Assembly (NCBI RefSeq): GCF_030814815.1
Contig: NZ_JAUSVR010000006.1
Location: 124,001-188,000 of the forward strand
Length of the DNA: 64,000 bases
Direction of reading: 5' to 3'
From: Ancylobacter amanitiformis
GTDB lineage: Bacteria > Pseudomonadota > Alphaproteobacteria > Rhizobiales > Xanthobacteraceae
The notes under the pieces were generated by a model that searched no databases, was not told the origin of the DNA, and saw only the letters and a list, made by a program, of their open reading frames with translations. How positions within the stretch are numbered: the stretch's first letter is position 1; the number at the start of each line of letters is the position of its first letter. Shown here one piece after another: positions 42,633 through 55,096 of the stretch. Position numbers and translations under genes: made by a program.

Positions 42633-43533
42633 GGGTCGGCAGGAATTCCGGCCCGCGACGGGCGAGGAACTCGACCAGCGCCGCCGCCGGCGGGGTGAGG
42701 CGCTTGGCCGAGCGCTTGACCACGAACCATTGGCGGATCTCCGGCAGCCCCTCCACGTCGAGCGTGGCGAGGCGCCCGTCGGTGACCTCGGCGGCAATGG
42801 TGTGGGCGGAGATGAAGGCAAGGCCGAGCCCCGCCATGACCGCCTGCTTGATCGTCTCGTTGGAACCGATTTCCATCACGATGCGCGGCTCGATGCCCGA
42901 TTCCTGAAAGAACCGCTCCATCAGCCCGCGCGTGCCCGAGCCCGGCTCGCGCGAGAGGAAGTTCGCGCTGGCCAGCGCTGCGGGCTTCACGCGCCGGCCG
43001 AGCAGGGGATGGTCCGCCGGGGCGATGATGAGGTGGGGATGCGGGCCGATCAGGCTCTTGTCGACCTCGATGTCGAGCGGCGGCCGTCCCATGATGGCAA
43101 GGTCCACGCCATCGCCGCGCAGCGCCGCGATCATCTCCTCGCGATTGCCCACGACCAGCGCGATGTCGATACCCGGATGCAGCCGCGCGAAGGCGCCGAG
43201 CGCATTAGGCACGAAATACTTCGCCGTCGACACAAGCCCGACCGAGACATGGCCGGATTTCAGCCCCTTCATCGCATCCAGCGCCGCGCCGCAATCGGCC
43301 AGCGCGTGCTCGATGCGCAGCACCGCGGCGATCACCTCGCGCCCGGCCGCGCTTGGCTGGAAGCGTTCGCCCGCGCGGTCGAGCAGCGGCAGGCCCAGAT
43401 GCTCTTCCAGCTGCTGAATCTGCATCGTCACGGCGGGGGGCGTGACGTTGAGGCGCTTGGCCGCGGCGGTGACGGTGCCGGTATCGACGACCGCTGCGAG
43501 GGCGCGCAACTGCTTGAGCGTGGCATTACGCAT
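42607..43533 (-). CDS. cbbR: CbbR, LysR-type regulator of the Calvin cycle operon
   Basis: Regulator of 308 residues: HTH in TVTAAAKRLNVTPPAVTMQIQQLEEHLGLPLLDR and effector domain segments VGLVSTAKYFVPNAL, FLSREPGSGTRGLMERFF and IGSNETIKQAVMAGLGLAFIS typical of CbbR. It activates the divergent cbb operon in response to redox or metabolite signals (RuBP, NADPH or others depending on species). Its binding region is the 180-bp spacer to cbbF. The 3' end overlaps the epimerase gene. Confidence 0.95.
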   Translation of the reverse strand: MRNATLKQLRALAAVVDTGTVTAAAKRLNVTPPAVTMQIQQLEEHLGLPLLDRAGERFQPSAAGREVIAAVLRIEHALADCGAALDAMKGLKSGHVSVGLVSTAKYFVPNALGAFARLHPGIDIALVVGNREEMIAALRGDGVDLAIMGRPPLDIEVDKSLIGPHPHLIIAPADHPLLGRRVKPAALASANFLSREPGSGTRGLMERFFQESGIEPRIVMEIGSNETIKQAVMAGLGLAFISAHTIAAEVTDGRLATLDVEGLPEIRQWFVVKRSAKRLTPPAAALVEFLARRGPEFLPTLSPVPPPR

Positions 43534-43713
43534 CTGGCATTACATTTCAATAAAATTGAAGGCAACGCAAAGAATATTCGAATTTCCTTACGCCCACAAG
43601 TCGGGCAGTGTGTCATCAACAAGAGGCGTCCGCCGCTTCGGGTTCCCCGCTCGAAGGCTCACGGAAACGACACGCCACAGGGCACAAGCCCTCGCCATAA
43701 CTGGGGAAACGCC
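43534..43713. promoter_or_regulatory. cbbR-cbbF divergent promoter region
   Basis: AT-rich for this genome. TTCAATAAAATTGAA (43546-43560) is a perfect inverted repeat with LysR-type T-N11-A symmetry, and GAATATTC (43572-43579) lies 12 bp further on. Such paired sites suit CbbR control of cbbR and cbbF. Confidence 0.7.
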
Positions 43714-44739
43714 ATGATACGCCCGACGTTGAGCGATCACCTCGCACGGTGGTCGCAGACCGATCCCTTGCGTCGCGACATTGCCGCGAGCGTCAACGCG
43801 CTCGCCGATGCCGGCCTGAAGATTTCCGAACTGCTGGCGGCCGGTCCGCTGGCCGGCGCGCTGGCCACGGTGCGCGGCTATCACGAGGACGGCGACAGCC
43901 AGAAGGAGCTGGACGTCATCGCCGACACGCTGCTCCGCGATGCCCTGCGCGCGGCGCCGGTCGCGCTGTACGGCTCGGAGGAGGCGGAGACGGCTGAACT
44001 GCTCGATCCCGCCGGCACGCTGGCGGTGGCAGTCGATCCGCTCGACGGCTCGTCCAATATCGATGCCAATCTCACCGTCGGCACCATCTTCTCGATCCTG
44101 CCCCATACCGGGCCCGACGCGCTGCTGCAGCCGGGCGCCCGCCAGCTCGCGGCCGGCTTCCTGGTCTACGGGCCGCAGACCTCGCTGGTGCTCACCGTTG
44201 GCGAGGGCACGCAGATCTTCGTCCGCGACCCGGCCTCCGGCGCTTTCCTGCTGGCGGAAGCGAAGGTGAGCGTGAAGCCCGAGACGGCGGAATACGCCAT
44301 TAACGGCTCCAACGAGCGGCACTGGGATTTCGCGGTGCGCTGCTATGTCGAGGATTGCCGTGCCGGCACTGACGGTCCGCGCGCCAAGGATTTCAACACG
44401 CGCTGGGTCGCCTCCATGGTGGCCGACGTGTACCGCATCCTGATGCGCGGCGGCGTCTATCTCTATCCCGGCGACGCGCGGCAGGGCTATTCGCACGGCC
44501 GGCTGCGGCTGGTCTACGAGGCCAACCCCGTCGCCTTCCTCATGCAGCAGGCGCAGGGCGCGGCGACCGATGGCGTGACGTCCATTCTCGATCTGCAGCC
44601 GACCCATCTGCACCAGCGTGTGCCGCTGGTGTTCGGCTCGCGCGCCGAGGTCGAGCGCATCGGCCGCTACCACCACGATTCCAGCGCCATGCCCGAGCGT
44701 TCGCCGCTATTCGGCCGCCGCGGCCTGCTGCGCGCCTGA
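43714..44739 (+). CDS. cbbF: Fructose-1,6-bisphosphatase, class I
   Basis: Hydrolyses fructose-1,6- (and probably sedoheptulose-1,7-) bisphosphate in RuBP regeneration. 341 residues with LYGSEEAE, the metal motif [27 protein letters not shown] and GGVYLYPGD. The ATG at 43714 follows GGGGAAAC; a much longer open frame upstream is antisense to cbbR. First gene of the cbb operon, 14 bp before cbbP. Confidence 0.96.
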   Translation: MIRPTLSDHLARWSQTDPLRRDIAASVNALADAGLKISELLAAGPLAGALATVRGYHEDGDSQKELDVIADTLLRDALRAAPVALYGSEEAETAELLDPAGTLAVAVDPLDGSSNIDANLTVGTIFSILPHTGPDALLQPGARQLAAGFLVYGPQTSLVLTVGEGTQIFVRDPASGAFLLAEAKVSVKPETAEYAINGSNERHWDFAVRCYVEDCRAGTDGPRAKDFNTRWVASMVADVYRILMRGGVYLYPGDARQGYSHGRLRLVYEANPVAFLMQQAQGAATDGVTSILDLQPTHLHQRVPLVFGSRAEVERIGRYHHDSSAMPERSPLFGRRGLLRA

Positions 44740-44753
44740 GGGGAGAGGAAGCG

Positions 44754-45629
44754 ATGTCGATCCATCACCCCATCATTTCCGTCACCGGTTCCTCGGGCGC
44801 GGGCACCACCTCGGTCCGCCGCATTTTCGAGCAGATCTTCCGCCGCGAGAACGTGACCGCCGCCTATATCGAGGGCGACGCCTTCCATCGCTACGACCGC
44901 GCCGGCATGCGCGAGAGGATGGCGGAGGAAGCAGGGCGTGGAAACCACCATTACAGCCATTTCGGCCCCGATTCGAACCTGTTCGAGGAACTGGAGGAAA
45001 CCTTCCGCTCCTATTCCCGTACCGGCTCGGGCAAGACCCGCCACTATGTGCACGACGCCAAGGAGGCGGAGGAATTCGGCGGCCCGCCGGGTACCTTCAC
45101 CGACTGGGAAGCGATCCCGACCCCGACCGACCTGTTGTTCTACGAGGGGCTGCATGGGGCGGTCATCAGCGGCAATGTCGATGTCGCGCGCTATGCCGAC
45201 CTGAAGATCGGCGTCGTGCCGGTGATCAATCTCGAATGGATCCAGAAGATCCATCGCGACCGCTCGCATCGCGGCTATTCCACGGAGGCGGTGACCGACA
45301 CCATCCTGCGGCGCATGCCCGATTACGTGAACTATATCTGCCCGCAATTCACCCATACCGATATCAACTTCCAGCGCGTGCCGACGGTCGATACCTCGAA
45401 CCCGTTCATCGCGCGCTGGATCCCGACGGCCGACGAATCCATCGTCGTCATCCGCTTCAAGAGCCCGCGCGGCATCGATTTTCCCTACCTGCTCTCGATG
45501 ATCCAGGGCTCGTGGATGAGCCGCGCCAACTCCATCGTCATTCCGGGCGGCAAGCTCGACATCGCGATGCAGCTGATCCTGACGCCGATGATCCTCAACC
45601 TCGTCGAAAAGAAGCGGCGCGCCGCGTGA
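44754..45629 (+). CDS. cbbP: Phosphoribulokinase
   Basis: Phosphorylates ribulose-5-phosphate to RuBP, the Calvin-cycle-specific kinase. 291 residues, the bacterial (class I) type: P-loop [37 protein letters not shown], and [12 protein letters not shown]. Lies between cbbF and cbbT with short spacers and a GAGAGGAAG ribosome site. Confidence 0.97.
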   Translation: MSIHHPIISVTGSSGAGTTSVRRIFEQIFRRENVTAAYIEGDAFHRYDRAGMRERMAEEAGRGNHHYSHFGPDSNLFEELEETFRSYSRTGSGKTRHYVHDAKEAEEFGGPPGTFTDWEAIPTPTDLLFYEGLHGAVISGNVDVARYADLKIGVVPVINLEWIQKIHRDRSHRGYSTEAVTDTILRRMPDYVNYICPQFTHTDINFQRVPTVDTSNPFIARWIPTADESIVVIRFKSPRGIDFPYLLSMIQGSWMSRANSIVIPGGKLDIAMQLILTPMILNLVEKKRRAA

Positions 45630-45643
45630 GCCGGGAGACCACC

Positions 45644-47683
45644 ATGCTCAACCGACCCAACGACCAGGCCTTTGGCGACCCGGCTGTCAGCGAGCCGGCC
45701 CGCGATATCGCGGCGGCCCCTGTCGACATGGCCAATGCCCTGCGCGCTCTCGCCATGGACGCGGTGGAACGCGCGAAGTCCGGCCATCCCGGCATGCCGA
45801 TGGGCATGGCCGATGCCGCCACCGCGCTGTTCACCCGCTTCATGAAGGTCGATCCCTCGCGCCCCAACTGGGCCGACCGCGACCGCTTCATCCTCTCGGC
45901 CGGGCACGGCTCGATGCTGCTCTACGCGATCCACCATCTCATCGGCTATGCCGACATGGGGATCGACGAGATCAAGCGCTTCCGCCAGCTCGGCGCGGTG
46001 ACCGCCGGCCATCCCGAATATGGCCACACGTTCGGCGTGGAAACCACCACCGGCCCGCTCGGCCAGGGGCTGACCACGGCGGTGGGCATGGCGCTCGCCG
46101 AGCGCATGATGAACGCGCGCTTCGGCGACGACCTTGTCGACCACCACACCTATGTCATCGCCGGCGATGGCTGCCTGATGGAGGGCATCAGCCACGAAGC
46201 CATCGACCTCGCCGGACATCTGAAGCTGGGCAAGCTCATCGTGTTGTGGGACGATAACGGCATCTCCATTGACGGGCGCACCACGCTTTCCACCTCGACC
46301 GACCAGCTCGCCCGCTTCCGCGCGAGCGGCTGGGATGTCGTCTCGGTCGACGGCCATGCCTGTGACGCGGTGGTCGACGCCATTGACGAGGCACGCCGCT
46401 CGGATCGGCCGAGCCTGATCGCCTGCCGCACCACGATCGGCTTCGGCGCACCGACCAAGGCCGGCACCGAGGGCGCGCACGGCGCCCCGCTGGGTGCGGC
46501 TGAAATCGAGGGCGCCCGCGCCCGGCTCGGCTGGAGCCATCCGCCGTTCGAGATTCCCGAGAGCGTGCGCACGGCCTGGCGGGCCGTGGCGACACGGGGG
46601 CGCGCGGCCCGCGAGGACTGGGAGAAGCGGCTCGCCGCCTCTGGCCGGCGCGCGGAGTTCGACGCCCGCATCGAGGGCGAACTGCCGGCCGATTTCGACG
46701 AGAAGCTCAGCGCCTACAAGCGCGAACTATCGCAAGCCCGGCCGAATGTCGCCAGCCGCAAGGCCTCGGAAATGGCGCTCGGCATCATCAACGCCGCCAC
46801 CGACCTCACGCTGGGCGGTTCGGCCGACCTGACCCACTCGAACCTCACCCTCACCAAGGGGCTCGGCTCGGTGGCACCGGGCGACTATGCCGGCCGCTAT
46901 GTGCATTACGGCATCCGCGAACACGCGATGAGCGCCGTCATGAACGGGCTCGCGCTGCATGGCGGCTTCATCCCGTATGGCGGCACCTTCCTGGTGTTCT
47001 CCGATTATGCGCGGGGCGGCATCCGTCTCTCGGCGCTGATGGGCCAGCGCGTGGTCTATGTGTTCACCCATGATTCCATCGGGCTCGGCGAGGACGGGCC
47101 GACGCACCAGCCGGTGGAGCACCTCGCCATGCTGCGGGCGACGCCGAACTTGCACGTGTTCCGCCCGGCCGACGCGGTGGAGACGCTGGAAGCCTGGCAA
47201 CTGGCGCTGCATGCGGAAGGAACGCCCTCGGTGCTGGCGCTCTCGCGGCAGAACCTGCCGACGTTCCGCACCGAGCACCGGGAAGAGAACCTCACCGGCT
47301 ACGGCGCCTATGTCGCCCGCAAGCCCAAGCGCCGGCGCGACGTGACGCTGCTGGCCACGGGATCGGAAGTGGAGATCGCCTTCAAGGCGGCGGACATGCT
47401 GGCGCTGCGCGATGTCGATGCGGCCGTGGTTTCCATGCCGTGCTGGGAACTGTTCGAGACGCAGAGCGCGGACTACCGCCGGCAGGTGCTCGGCACCGCC
47501 CCGCGCGTCGCCGTCGAGGCCGCCGCGCGGCTCGGCTGGGACCGCTGGATCGGCGAACGCGGCCGCTTCGTCGGGATGAACGGCTTCGGCGCCTCGGCGC
47601 CGGCCAGCGACCTTTACGAGCATTTCGGCATCACGCCCCGCGGGGTGGTGGAGGCCGTCTGCGACATCCTGACCTGCGCCTGA
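45644..47683 (+). CDS. cbbT: Transketolase
   Basis: Thiamine-diphosphate enzyme that rearranges sugar phosphates for RuBP regeneration. 679 residues, full length: [26 protein letters not shown], the ThDP motif [13 protein letters not shown] ending in [11 protein letters not shown], and the Pyr-domain [19 protein letters not shown] lies before the ATG; the upstream frame overlapping cbbP is spurious. Confidence 0.97.
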   Translation: MLNRPNDQAFGDPAVSEPARDIAAAPVDMANALRALAMDAVERAKSGHPGMPMGMADAATALFTRFMKVDPSRPNWADRDRFILSAGHGSMLLYAIHHLIGYADMGIDEIKRFRQLGAVTAGHPEYGHTFGVETTTGPLGQGLTTAVGMALAERMMNARFGDDLVDHHTYVIAGDGCLMEGISHEAIDLAGHLKLGKLIVLWDDNGISIDGRTTLSTSTDQLARFRASGWDVVSVDGHACDAVVDAIDEARRSDRPSLIACRTTIGFGAPTKAGTEGAHGAPLGAAEIEGARARLGWSHPPFEIPESVRTAWRAVATRGRAAREDWEKRLAASGRRAEFDARIEGELPADFDEKLSAYKRELSQARPNVASRKASEMALGIINAATDLTLGGSADLTHSNLTLTKGLGSVAPGDYAGRYVHYGIREHAMSAVMNGLALHGGFIPYGGTFLVFSDYARGGIRLSALMGQRVVYVFTHDSIGLGEDGPTHQPVEHLAMLRATPNLHVFRPADAVETLEAWQLALHAEGTPSVLALSRQNLPTFRTEHREENLTGYGAYVARKPKRRRDVTLLATGSEVEIAFKAADMLALRDVDAAVVSMPCWELFETQSADYRRQVLGTAPRVAVEAAARLGWDRWIGERGRFVGMNGFGASAPASDLYEHFGITPRGVVEAVCDILTCA

Positions 47684-47694
47684 GGAGAAACCCA

Positions 47695-50438
<2,744 letters not shown>

Positions 50439-50462
50439 TCTGAAGGCTGAACCAACCAAGGG

Positions 50463-50568
50463 CGTCATCCCGGACACGCCGGCGGCGTGATCCGGGATCG
50501 CAAGCCGACGAGGGGCGCCCTCCTTCTGGACCCGATCCCGGCTCGGCCTTCGGCCGTCCGGGATGACG
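50463..50568 (+). repeat. Long inverted-repeat element in the cbbL-cbbS spacer
   Basis: CGTCATCCCGGAC (50463-50475) and GTCCGGGATGACG (50556-50568) are perfect 13-bp arms about 80 bp apart, with inner pairing (CGGCCTTCGGCCG). The same arm sequence recurs just after cbbX (52162-52174), so it is a second repeat family distinct from the CTCTCCCC one. Confidence 0.85.
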
Positions 50569-50584
50569 AGAGAGAGACACCACC

Positions 50585-51004
50585 ATGCGCCTTACCCAGG
50601 GAGCCTTTTCCTTCCTGCCGGACCTCACGGACCCGCAGATCACCCGCCAGGTGCAGTACTGCATCGACAATGGCTGGGCGGTGAATATCGAGTTCACCGA
50701 CGATCCCCACCCGCGCAACACTTATTGGGAACTGTGGGGCCAGCCCATGTTCGACGTGCGCGACGCCGCCGGCGTCATGTTCGAGCTGAACGCGTGCCGC
50801 AAGGCGCATAAGGGCCAGCATTACATCCGGGTGAGCGCCTTCGATTCCACCCATACCTGGGAATCGCTGCGCCTCTCCTTCATCACCGATCGCCCTGCGG
50901 ACGAGCCCGGCTTCACGTTGGAGCGGCAGGAGGTCGAGGGCCGCTCGATCCGCTACACCACCCGCGCCTATTCGGCGAACCGCCCGGAGGGCGCGCGCTA
51001 CTAG
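50585..51004 (+). CDS. cbbS: RuBisCO small subunit, red type
   Basis: 139 residues: MRLTQGAFSFLPDLTDPQI, CIDNGWAVNIEFTDDPHPRNTYWELWG, and the C-terminal extension after FITDRPADEPGF that forms the central-pore beta hairpins of red-type enzymes. It assembles as L8S8 with cbbL. A ribosome site (GAGAGAGA) follows the spacer hairpin. Confidence 0.97.
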   Translation: MRLTQGAFSFLPDLTDPQITRQVQYCIDNGWAVNIEFTDDPHPRNTYWELWGQPMFDVRDAAGVMFELNACRKAHKGQHYIRVSAFDSTHTWESLRLSFITDRPADEPGFTLERQEVEGRSIRYTTRAYSANRPEGARY

Positions 51005-51011
51005 GCTGACA

Positions 51012-51031
51012 CGTCACGCGTTTTCGTGACG
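51012..51031 (+). terminator. Hairpin directly after cbbS
   Basis: CGTCACG and CGTGACG pair around a six-base CGTTTT loop, starting 8 bases past the cbbS stop. It is likely a stability or processing element. Confidence 0.5.
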
Positions 51032-51132
51032 CGGGAGGGTTCCCGCTGCGAAAACGCCGCCCATCCGTCGGTCTCCCCTCTACTCCCCCGACGGAACTAT
51101 CGCGGTCGACCTGTTTCCTCCCCGACCGCGAG

Positions 51133-51179
51133 GGACCGGCTCTGGAATGCCGCGCCCGGAGCCGGTCCCCCTTTCTTTT
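51133..51179 (+). terminator. Terminator-like hairpin between cbbS and cbbX
   Basis: GGACCGGCTC (51133) pairs with GAGCCGGTCC (51159), 10 perfect base pairs, followed by CCCTTTCTTTT. A second stem (CGCGGTCG/CGACCGCG) lies just upstream. Partial termination here would lower cbbX relative to cbbLS. Confidence 0.7.
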
Positions 51180-51206
51180 CCCCGACGAACCGCGGGAGTT
51201 CTCGCC

Positions 51207-52160
51207 ATGGATGCCGTCACCGACACCCCGTCTGCCGACGCCCGGCCCGTCGAAAGCGGGGTCTGTCCGCCCGACGCGATCGACCTCAGGGCCGAGTTCG
51301 TCGAGAGCGGCCTCGCCGCCGTGCTGGAGGAACTCGACACCGACCTCGTCGGCCTCGGCCCGGTCAAGCGCCGCCTGCGGGAGATCGGCGCGCTGCTGCT
51401 GGTGGACCGCGCGCGCGCCCGTTTCGGCCTGCAGGCGGTGAGCCCGACCCTGCACATGAGCTTCACCGGCAATCCCGGCACCGGCAAGACGACCGTGGCG
51501 CTGCGCATGGCGCAGATCCTCCACCGGCTCGGCTATGTCAGGAAAGGCCATCTCGTCACCGTCACGCGCGACGATCTGGTCGGCCAGTATATCGGCCACA
51601 CCGCGCCCAAGACCAAGGATGTGCTCAAGCGCGCCATGGGCGGCGTCCTGTTCATCGACGAGGCCTATTATCTCTACCGCCCCGAGAATGAGCGCGACTA
51701 TGGGCAGGAGGCGATCGAGATCCTGCTGCAGGTGATGGAGAACCAGCGCGACGACCTCGTGGTCATCCTCGCCGGCTATTCCGACCGCATGGAGCGCTTC
51801 TTCACCGCCAATCCCGGCTTCCGCTCGCGCGTCGCCCACCATATCGACTTCCCCGACTATTCCGGCGAGGAACTGGAGGCGATTGGCGGGCGCCTTCTGG
51901 GCGGCATGAACTACGCGCTGAGCCCCGACGCGGAAGAAGCCTTCCACCGCTATGTCGACCTGCGGATGAAGCAGCCGCATTTCGCCAATGGCCGCTCCAT
52001 CCGCAACGCGCTCGACCGCGCCCGGCTGCGCCAGGCCAACCGGCTGTTCAACGGCGAGCGGCCAGTGACGGCACGGGACCTGACCACGATCGAGGCCGAG
52101 GATATCCTCGCCAGCCGGGTCTTTTCCGGCGGCATCGACAGCTACCCGCCGCTGAAATGA
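51207..52160 (+). CDS. cbbX: CbbX, red-type RuBisCO activase
   Basis: AAA+ ATPase of 317 residues that remodels inhibited red-type RuBisCO by threading the large-subunit C terminus. Walker [12 protein letters not shown], pore loop [16 protein letters not shown], Walker [13 protein letters not shown], sensor [11 protein letters not shown], and arginine-finger region [12 protein letters not shown]. Start [11 protein letters not shown] at 51207 with GGGAG; an earlier in-frame ATG would include non-conserved residues encoded by the terminator hairpin. Confidence 0.97.
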   Translation: MDAVTDTPSADARPVESGVCPPDAIDLRAEFVESGLAAVLEELDTDLVGLGPVKRRLREIGALLLVDRARARFGLQAVSPTLHMSFTGNPGTGKTTVALRMAQILHRLGYVRKGHLVTVTRDDLVGQYIGHTAPKTKDVLKRAMGGVLFIDEAYYLYRPENERDYGQEAIEILLQVMENQRDDLVVILAGYSDRMERFFTANPGFRSRVAHHIDFPDYSGEELEAIGGRLLGGMNYALSPDAEEAFHRYVDLRMKQPHFANGRSIRNALDRARLRQANRLFNGERPVTARDLTTIEAEDILASRVFSGGIDSYPPLK

Positions 52161-52184
52161 TCGTCATCCCGGACGGCACGGAAC

Positions 52185-52299
52185 TTCCCTCTCCCCGTCG
52201 GGGAGAGGTGGCCCGCGCAGCGGGTCGGTGAGGGGCTACGCCATTGCGAAGCGTCGAAGACCCCTCACCCCAACCCTCTCCCCGTCGGGGAGAGGGAGT
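52185..52299. repeat. Dispersed palindromic repeat, copy 5 (cbbX-rpe spacer)
   Basis: Complete copy: CCCTCTCCCCGTCGGGGAGA, GTGGCCCGCGCAGCGGG core, then CCCCTCACCCCAACCC and CTCTCCCCGTCGGGGAGAG. Preceded at 52162 by a half copy of the CGTCATCCCGGAC element. Confidence 0.9.
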
Positions 52300-52346
52300 C
52301 TGGACTTCGGTCGAGATGACAGCCGACACAATGACGGGAGGCCCCC

Positions 52347-53018
52347 ATGACGCTCATCGCCCCTTCCATGCTGGCTTCGGATTTCGCCCGCTTCGGCGAG
52401 GAGGTGCGCGACGTGGTCGCGGCCGGCGCCGACTGGATCCATCTCGATGTGATGGATGGCCATTTCGTGCCGAACATCACGTTCGGGCCCGATGTCATCA
52501 AGGCGATCCGGCCCTGCACCGACAAGGTGTTCGACGTGCATCTGATGATCGAGCCGGTGGAGCCCTATATCGAGGCCTTCGCCAGGGCGGGGGCCGACGT
52601 CATCACCGTGCAGGCGGAGGCCACACACCACCTCGACCGCTGCCTCCAGCTTATCCGCTCGCTCGGCAAGAAGGCCGGCGTGGCGCTGAACCCGGCGACG
52701 CATGAGAGCGCGGTGGCCTATGTGCTGGACAAGGTGGACCTCATCCTGCCGATGACGGTCAATCCCGGTTTCGGCGGGCAGGCTTTCATCGCCGACGTGC
52801 TGCCCAAGGTGCATCGGCTGCGGGCGATGATCGGCGGCCGGCCGATCCATATCGAGATTGACGGCGGGGTGAACCCCGAGACGGCGGGGCTCTGCGTCGA
52901 GGCCGGCGCCGATGTGCTGGTGGCCGGCTCGGCCGTGTTCAAGGGCGGGCGCGAGGCCTATCGCGCCAATATCGCGGCGATCCGCGCCACCTGCGACAAG
53001 TCCAGCCGGGCGGCGTGA
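52347..53018 (+). CDS. cbbE: Ribulose-phosphate 3-epimerase
   Basis: Interconverts ribulose- and xylulose-5-phosphate. 223 residues, complete: [54 protein letters not shown], and EIDGGVNPE. Last gene of the cbb operon; the spacer before it carries a repeat element, so it may be less strongly coupled. It would be called rpe if housekeeping. Confidence 0.95.
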   Translation: MTLIAPSMLASDFARFGEEVRDVVAAGADWIHLDVMDGHFVPNITFGPDVIKAIRPCTDKVFDVHLMIEPVEPYIEAFARAGADVITVQAEATHHLDRCLQLIRSLGKKAGVALNPATHESAVAYVLDKVDLILPMTVNPGFGGQAFIADVLPKVHRLRAMIGGRPIHIEIDGGVNPETAGLCVEAGADVLVAGSAVFKGGREAYRANIAAIRATCDKSSRAA

Positions 53019-53061
53019 CCGCGCGGCCGCGCCCGACCTTGTTGGGCTCGGTGCGGCACGC

Positions 53062-54012
53062 TCAGCGCAGCGCGTCCTCGGTCACGGTAAGGATCAGGAT
53101 GTTCCGGGCACTGTCGGGAATGGAGGGCGAGCTACGCACCTCCAGGCTGAGCGCGGGGCGCTTGGCCTGCACCAACGCGGCGAGCTTCTTCGCCATCGCC
53201 TCCGCGCTGGGATTGAAGGACAGCGTGTTGCTGGTCGGGTTGGCGACGCCCGCATCGGAAATCAGCACCTCGAAGCCGGCCGCTTTCAGCGCGCTGGTGA
53301 ACTGATCGACCTTGGCAGCCGGCACCGAGCCGGTGGGGGCGAACACGCGCACGATATAGCCGGCGCCGGGGCCGGACGGCTTGGGCGGCGCGGCAGCCAC
53401 CTCCGGCTCCGCGGGCGCCGGGGCCGGCGTCGGGGCCGCGGCGGGGGCCGGGGCGGGGGCCGGCGCGGCGGCCGGGGGGCTGGCACTGGCGGTGGCCACC
53501 GGCGGCGCGGCGGGGATATCGGCGACCTTGTCCTCCAGCGCGGCGAAGGCCATGCGCAGGCTGGCCACCTCGTCCTGCAGGGAGGTCAGCTGGCTGTTGA
53601 GCGTGACCGCCTGAAACAGGCCGAGCGCCAGCATCACCACGAGCAGCAGCACGCTGGCGGCGATGCCAGCCGTCAATCCCGGCGCATGCGCGCGGGCCAG
53701 TTCGGGACGCCGCCCGGCGGCCGCGTCGGGGCGGCGGGTCTCGTTGACCAGCCGGCGATTCTCGATCTCCAGGCGGCGCATGTCGACCTTGAGCCGCTCG
53801 ATCTCGACCCAGCGATGGAAGGCCTCGGGATCCTCCGGCGGCCCCTTGCGCGCCGCGGCAGTGCCTGCCGTGCGGGACGCGGCCGATGTCGCGGGGCCGG
53901 TCGCGGGCTCGGCACCGGGAGCGCTGGCCGGCGAGGGCCTTGCCGCCGTGCCATGGCGCCCGGCATTGGCCGACGACATGAACTCCTGCAGCGTCGGTTC
54001 GCGCTTATCCAT
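53062..54012 (-). CDS. Single-pass membrane protein with coiled coil and Pro/Ala linker
   Basis: 316 residues. The cytosolic N terminus has low complexity (Ala/Thr/Pro) and a basic-acidic helix EAFHRWVEIERLKVDMRRLEIENRRL. One membrane helix (LTAGIAASVLLLVVMLALGLF) is followed by a short coiled coil (LNSQLTSLQDEVASLRMAFAALEDKV), an Ala-Pro linker (about residues 175-215), and a C-terminal alpha/beta domain (YIVRVFAPTG, LKAAGFEVLI) that resembles LytR_C or SPOR-like periplasmic domains. Probably envelope-associated; no function assigned. Lies downstream of ftsY on the same strand. Confidence 0.7.
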   Translation of the reverse strand: MDKREPTLQEFMSSANAGRHGTAARPSPASAPGAEPATGPATSAASRTAGTAAARKGPPEDPEAFHRWVEIERLKVDMRRLEIENRRLVNETRRPDAAAGRRPELARAHAPGLTAGIAASVLLLVVMLALGLFQAVTLNSQLTSLQDEVASLRMAFAALEDKVADIPAAPPVATASASPPAAAPAPAPAPAAAPTPAPAPAEPEVAAAPPKPSGPGAGYIVRVFAPTGSVPAAKVDQFTSALKAAGFEVLISDAGVANPTSNTLSFNPSAEAMAKKLAALVQAKRPALSLEVRSSPSIPDSARNILILTVTEDALR

Positions 54013-54130
54013 GCTGTGCTCCCAAGACGGCGGCCCCCCGGCGGATTCCCCCGCACCGTAGCTACGGAACACCTGCGGCGGAAGTACAAGCGCTGATTGG
54101 CCGGCTTTCGCCGCGCCAGCGTCGCGCGGA

Positions 54131-55096
54131 TCAGTTCTCCAGCCCGACAATGGCGCGCGCGAAGTCCCGCGCCGCGAAGGGCTGCAGATCGTCGACCCCT
54201 TCGCCGACACCGATCAGGTGCACGGGCAGCCCGAATCGGGCGGCGATGGCGATGAGGATGCCGCCGCGCGCCGTGCCGTCGAGCTTGGTCATCACGAGGC
54301 CGGTGACGCCGGCCACGCGCTGGAACGCCTCCACCTGCGAGAGCGCGTTCTGCCCCACCGTCGCGTCGAGCGTCAGCACCACCGCATGGGGGGCCGAAGG
54401 CTCCTGCTTCTTGATGACGCGGACGATCTTTTCCAGCTCGGCCATCAGTTCGGCGCGGTTCTGCAGCCGGCCGGCCGTGTCGATGATGAGCACGTCGGCG
54501 TCCTGCGCGCGGGCCTGCTGCAGGCCGTCAAAGGCCACGCCGGCGGCATCCGCGCCCGGCTCGCGCGCCACGACGCTGGCGCCCGTGCGATCGGCCCAGA
54601 CTTTCAGCTGCTCGATGGCGGCGGCGCGGAACGTGTCGCCGGCGGCCAGCACCACTTTCTTGCCCTGCGCGCGCAGGGTGGCGGCGAGCTTGCCGATCGT
54701 CGTCGTCTTGCCCGAGCCGTTGACCCCGACCATGAGCAGCACGAAGGGCCGGATATCGGACGCGAAGACCAGCGGCTGGGCGACCGGCTGCAGCACCGCC
54801 TCGATCTCGGCGGCGACGAGGGAGCGCACTTCCTCGGGCTCGATGGTCTTGTCGTAGCGGCCCTTGCCGACCGCCTGTGCGATGCGCGCGGCGGTATCGA
54901 CGCCGAGATCGGCGCGGATCAGCACGTCTTCCAGGTCCTCCAGCGTCGCCGCGTCGAGCTTGCGCTTGGTGAACAGGTCGGTGATGCCGGTCGACAGGTT
55001 CGACGCGGTGCGCGTCAGGCCCTGTGTCAGGCGCTTCCAGAAGCCGGGGCGGGGGGCGGGAGTATCGGGGGCCTGGGGGTCGTTCATGAGGTTCAC
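54131..55096 (-). CDS. ftsY: Signal recognition particle receptor FtsY
   Basis: GTPase that docks SRP-ribosome complexes at the inner membrane. 321 residues with a short acidic/basic N region, NG domain: G1 GVNGSGKTTTIGKLA, DTFRAAAIEQL, G3 DTAGRLQNRAEL, G4 TKLDGTARGG, and GVGEGVDDLQPF. The GTG start overlaps the mtaB stop (GTGA); an in-frame ATG 9 bases later is an alternative. Alphaproteobacterial dapF-mtaB-ftsY order is conserved. Confidence 0.96.
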   Translation of the reverse strand: MNLMNDPQAPDTPAPRPGFWKRLTQGLTRTASNLSTGITDLFTKRKLDAATLEDLEDVLIRADLGVDTAARIAQAVGKGRYDKTIEPEEVRSLVAAEIEAVLQPVAQPLVFASDIRPFVLLMVGVNGSGKTTTIGKLAATLRAQGKKVVLAAGDTFRAAAIEQLKVWADRTGASVVAREPGADAAGVAFDGLQQARAQDADVLIIDTAGRLQNRAELMAELEKIVRVIKKQEPSAPHAVVLTLDATVGQNALSQVEAFQRVAGVTGLVMTKLDGTARGGILIAIAARFGLPVHLIGVGEGVDDLQPFAARDFARAIVGLEN

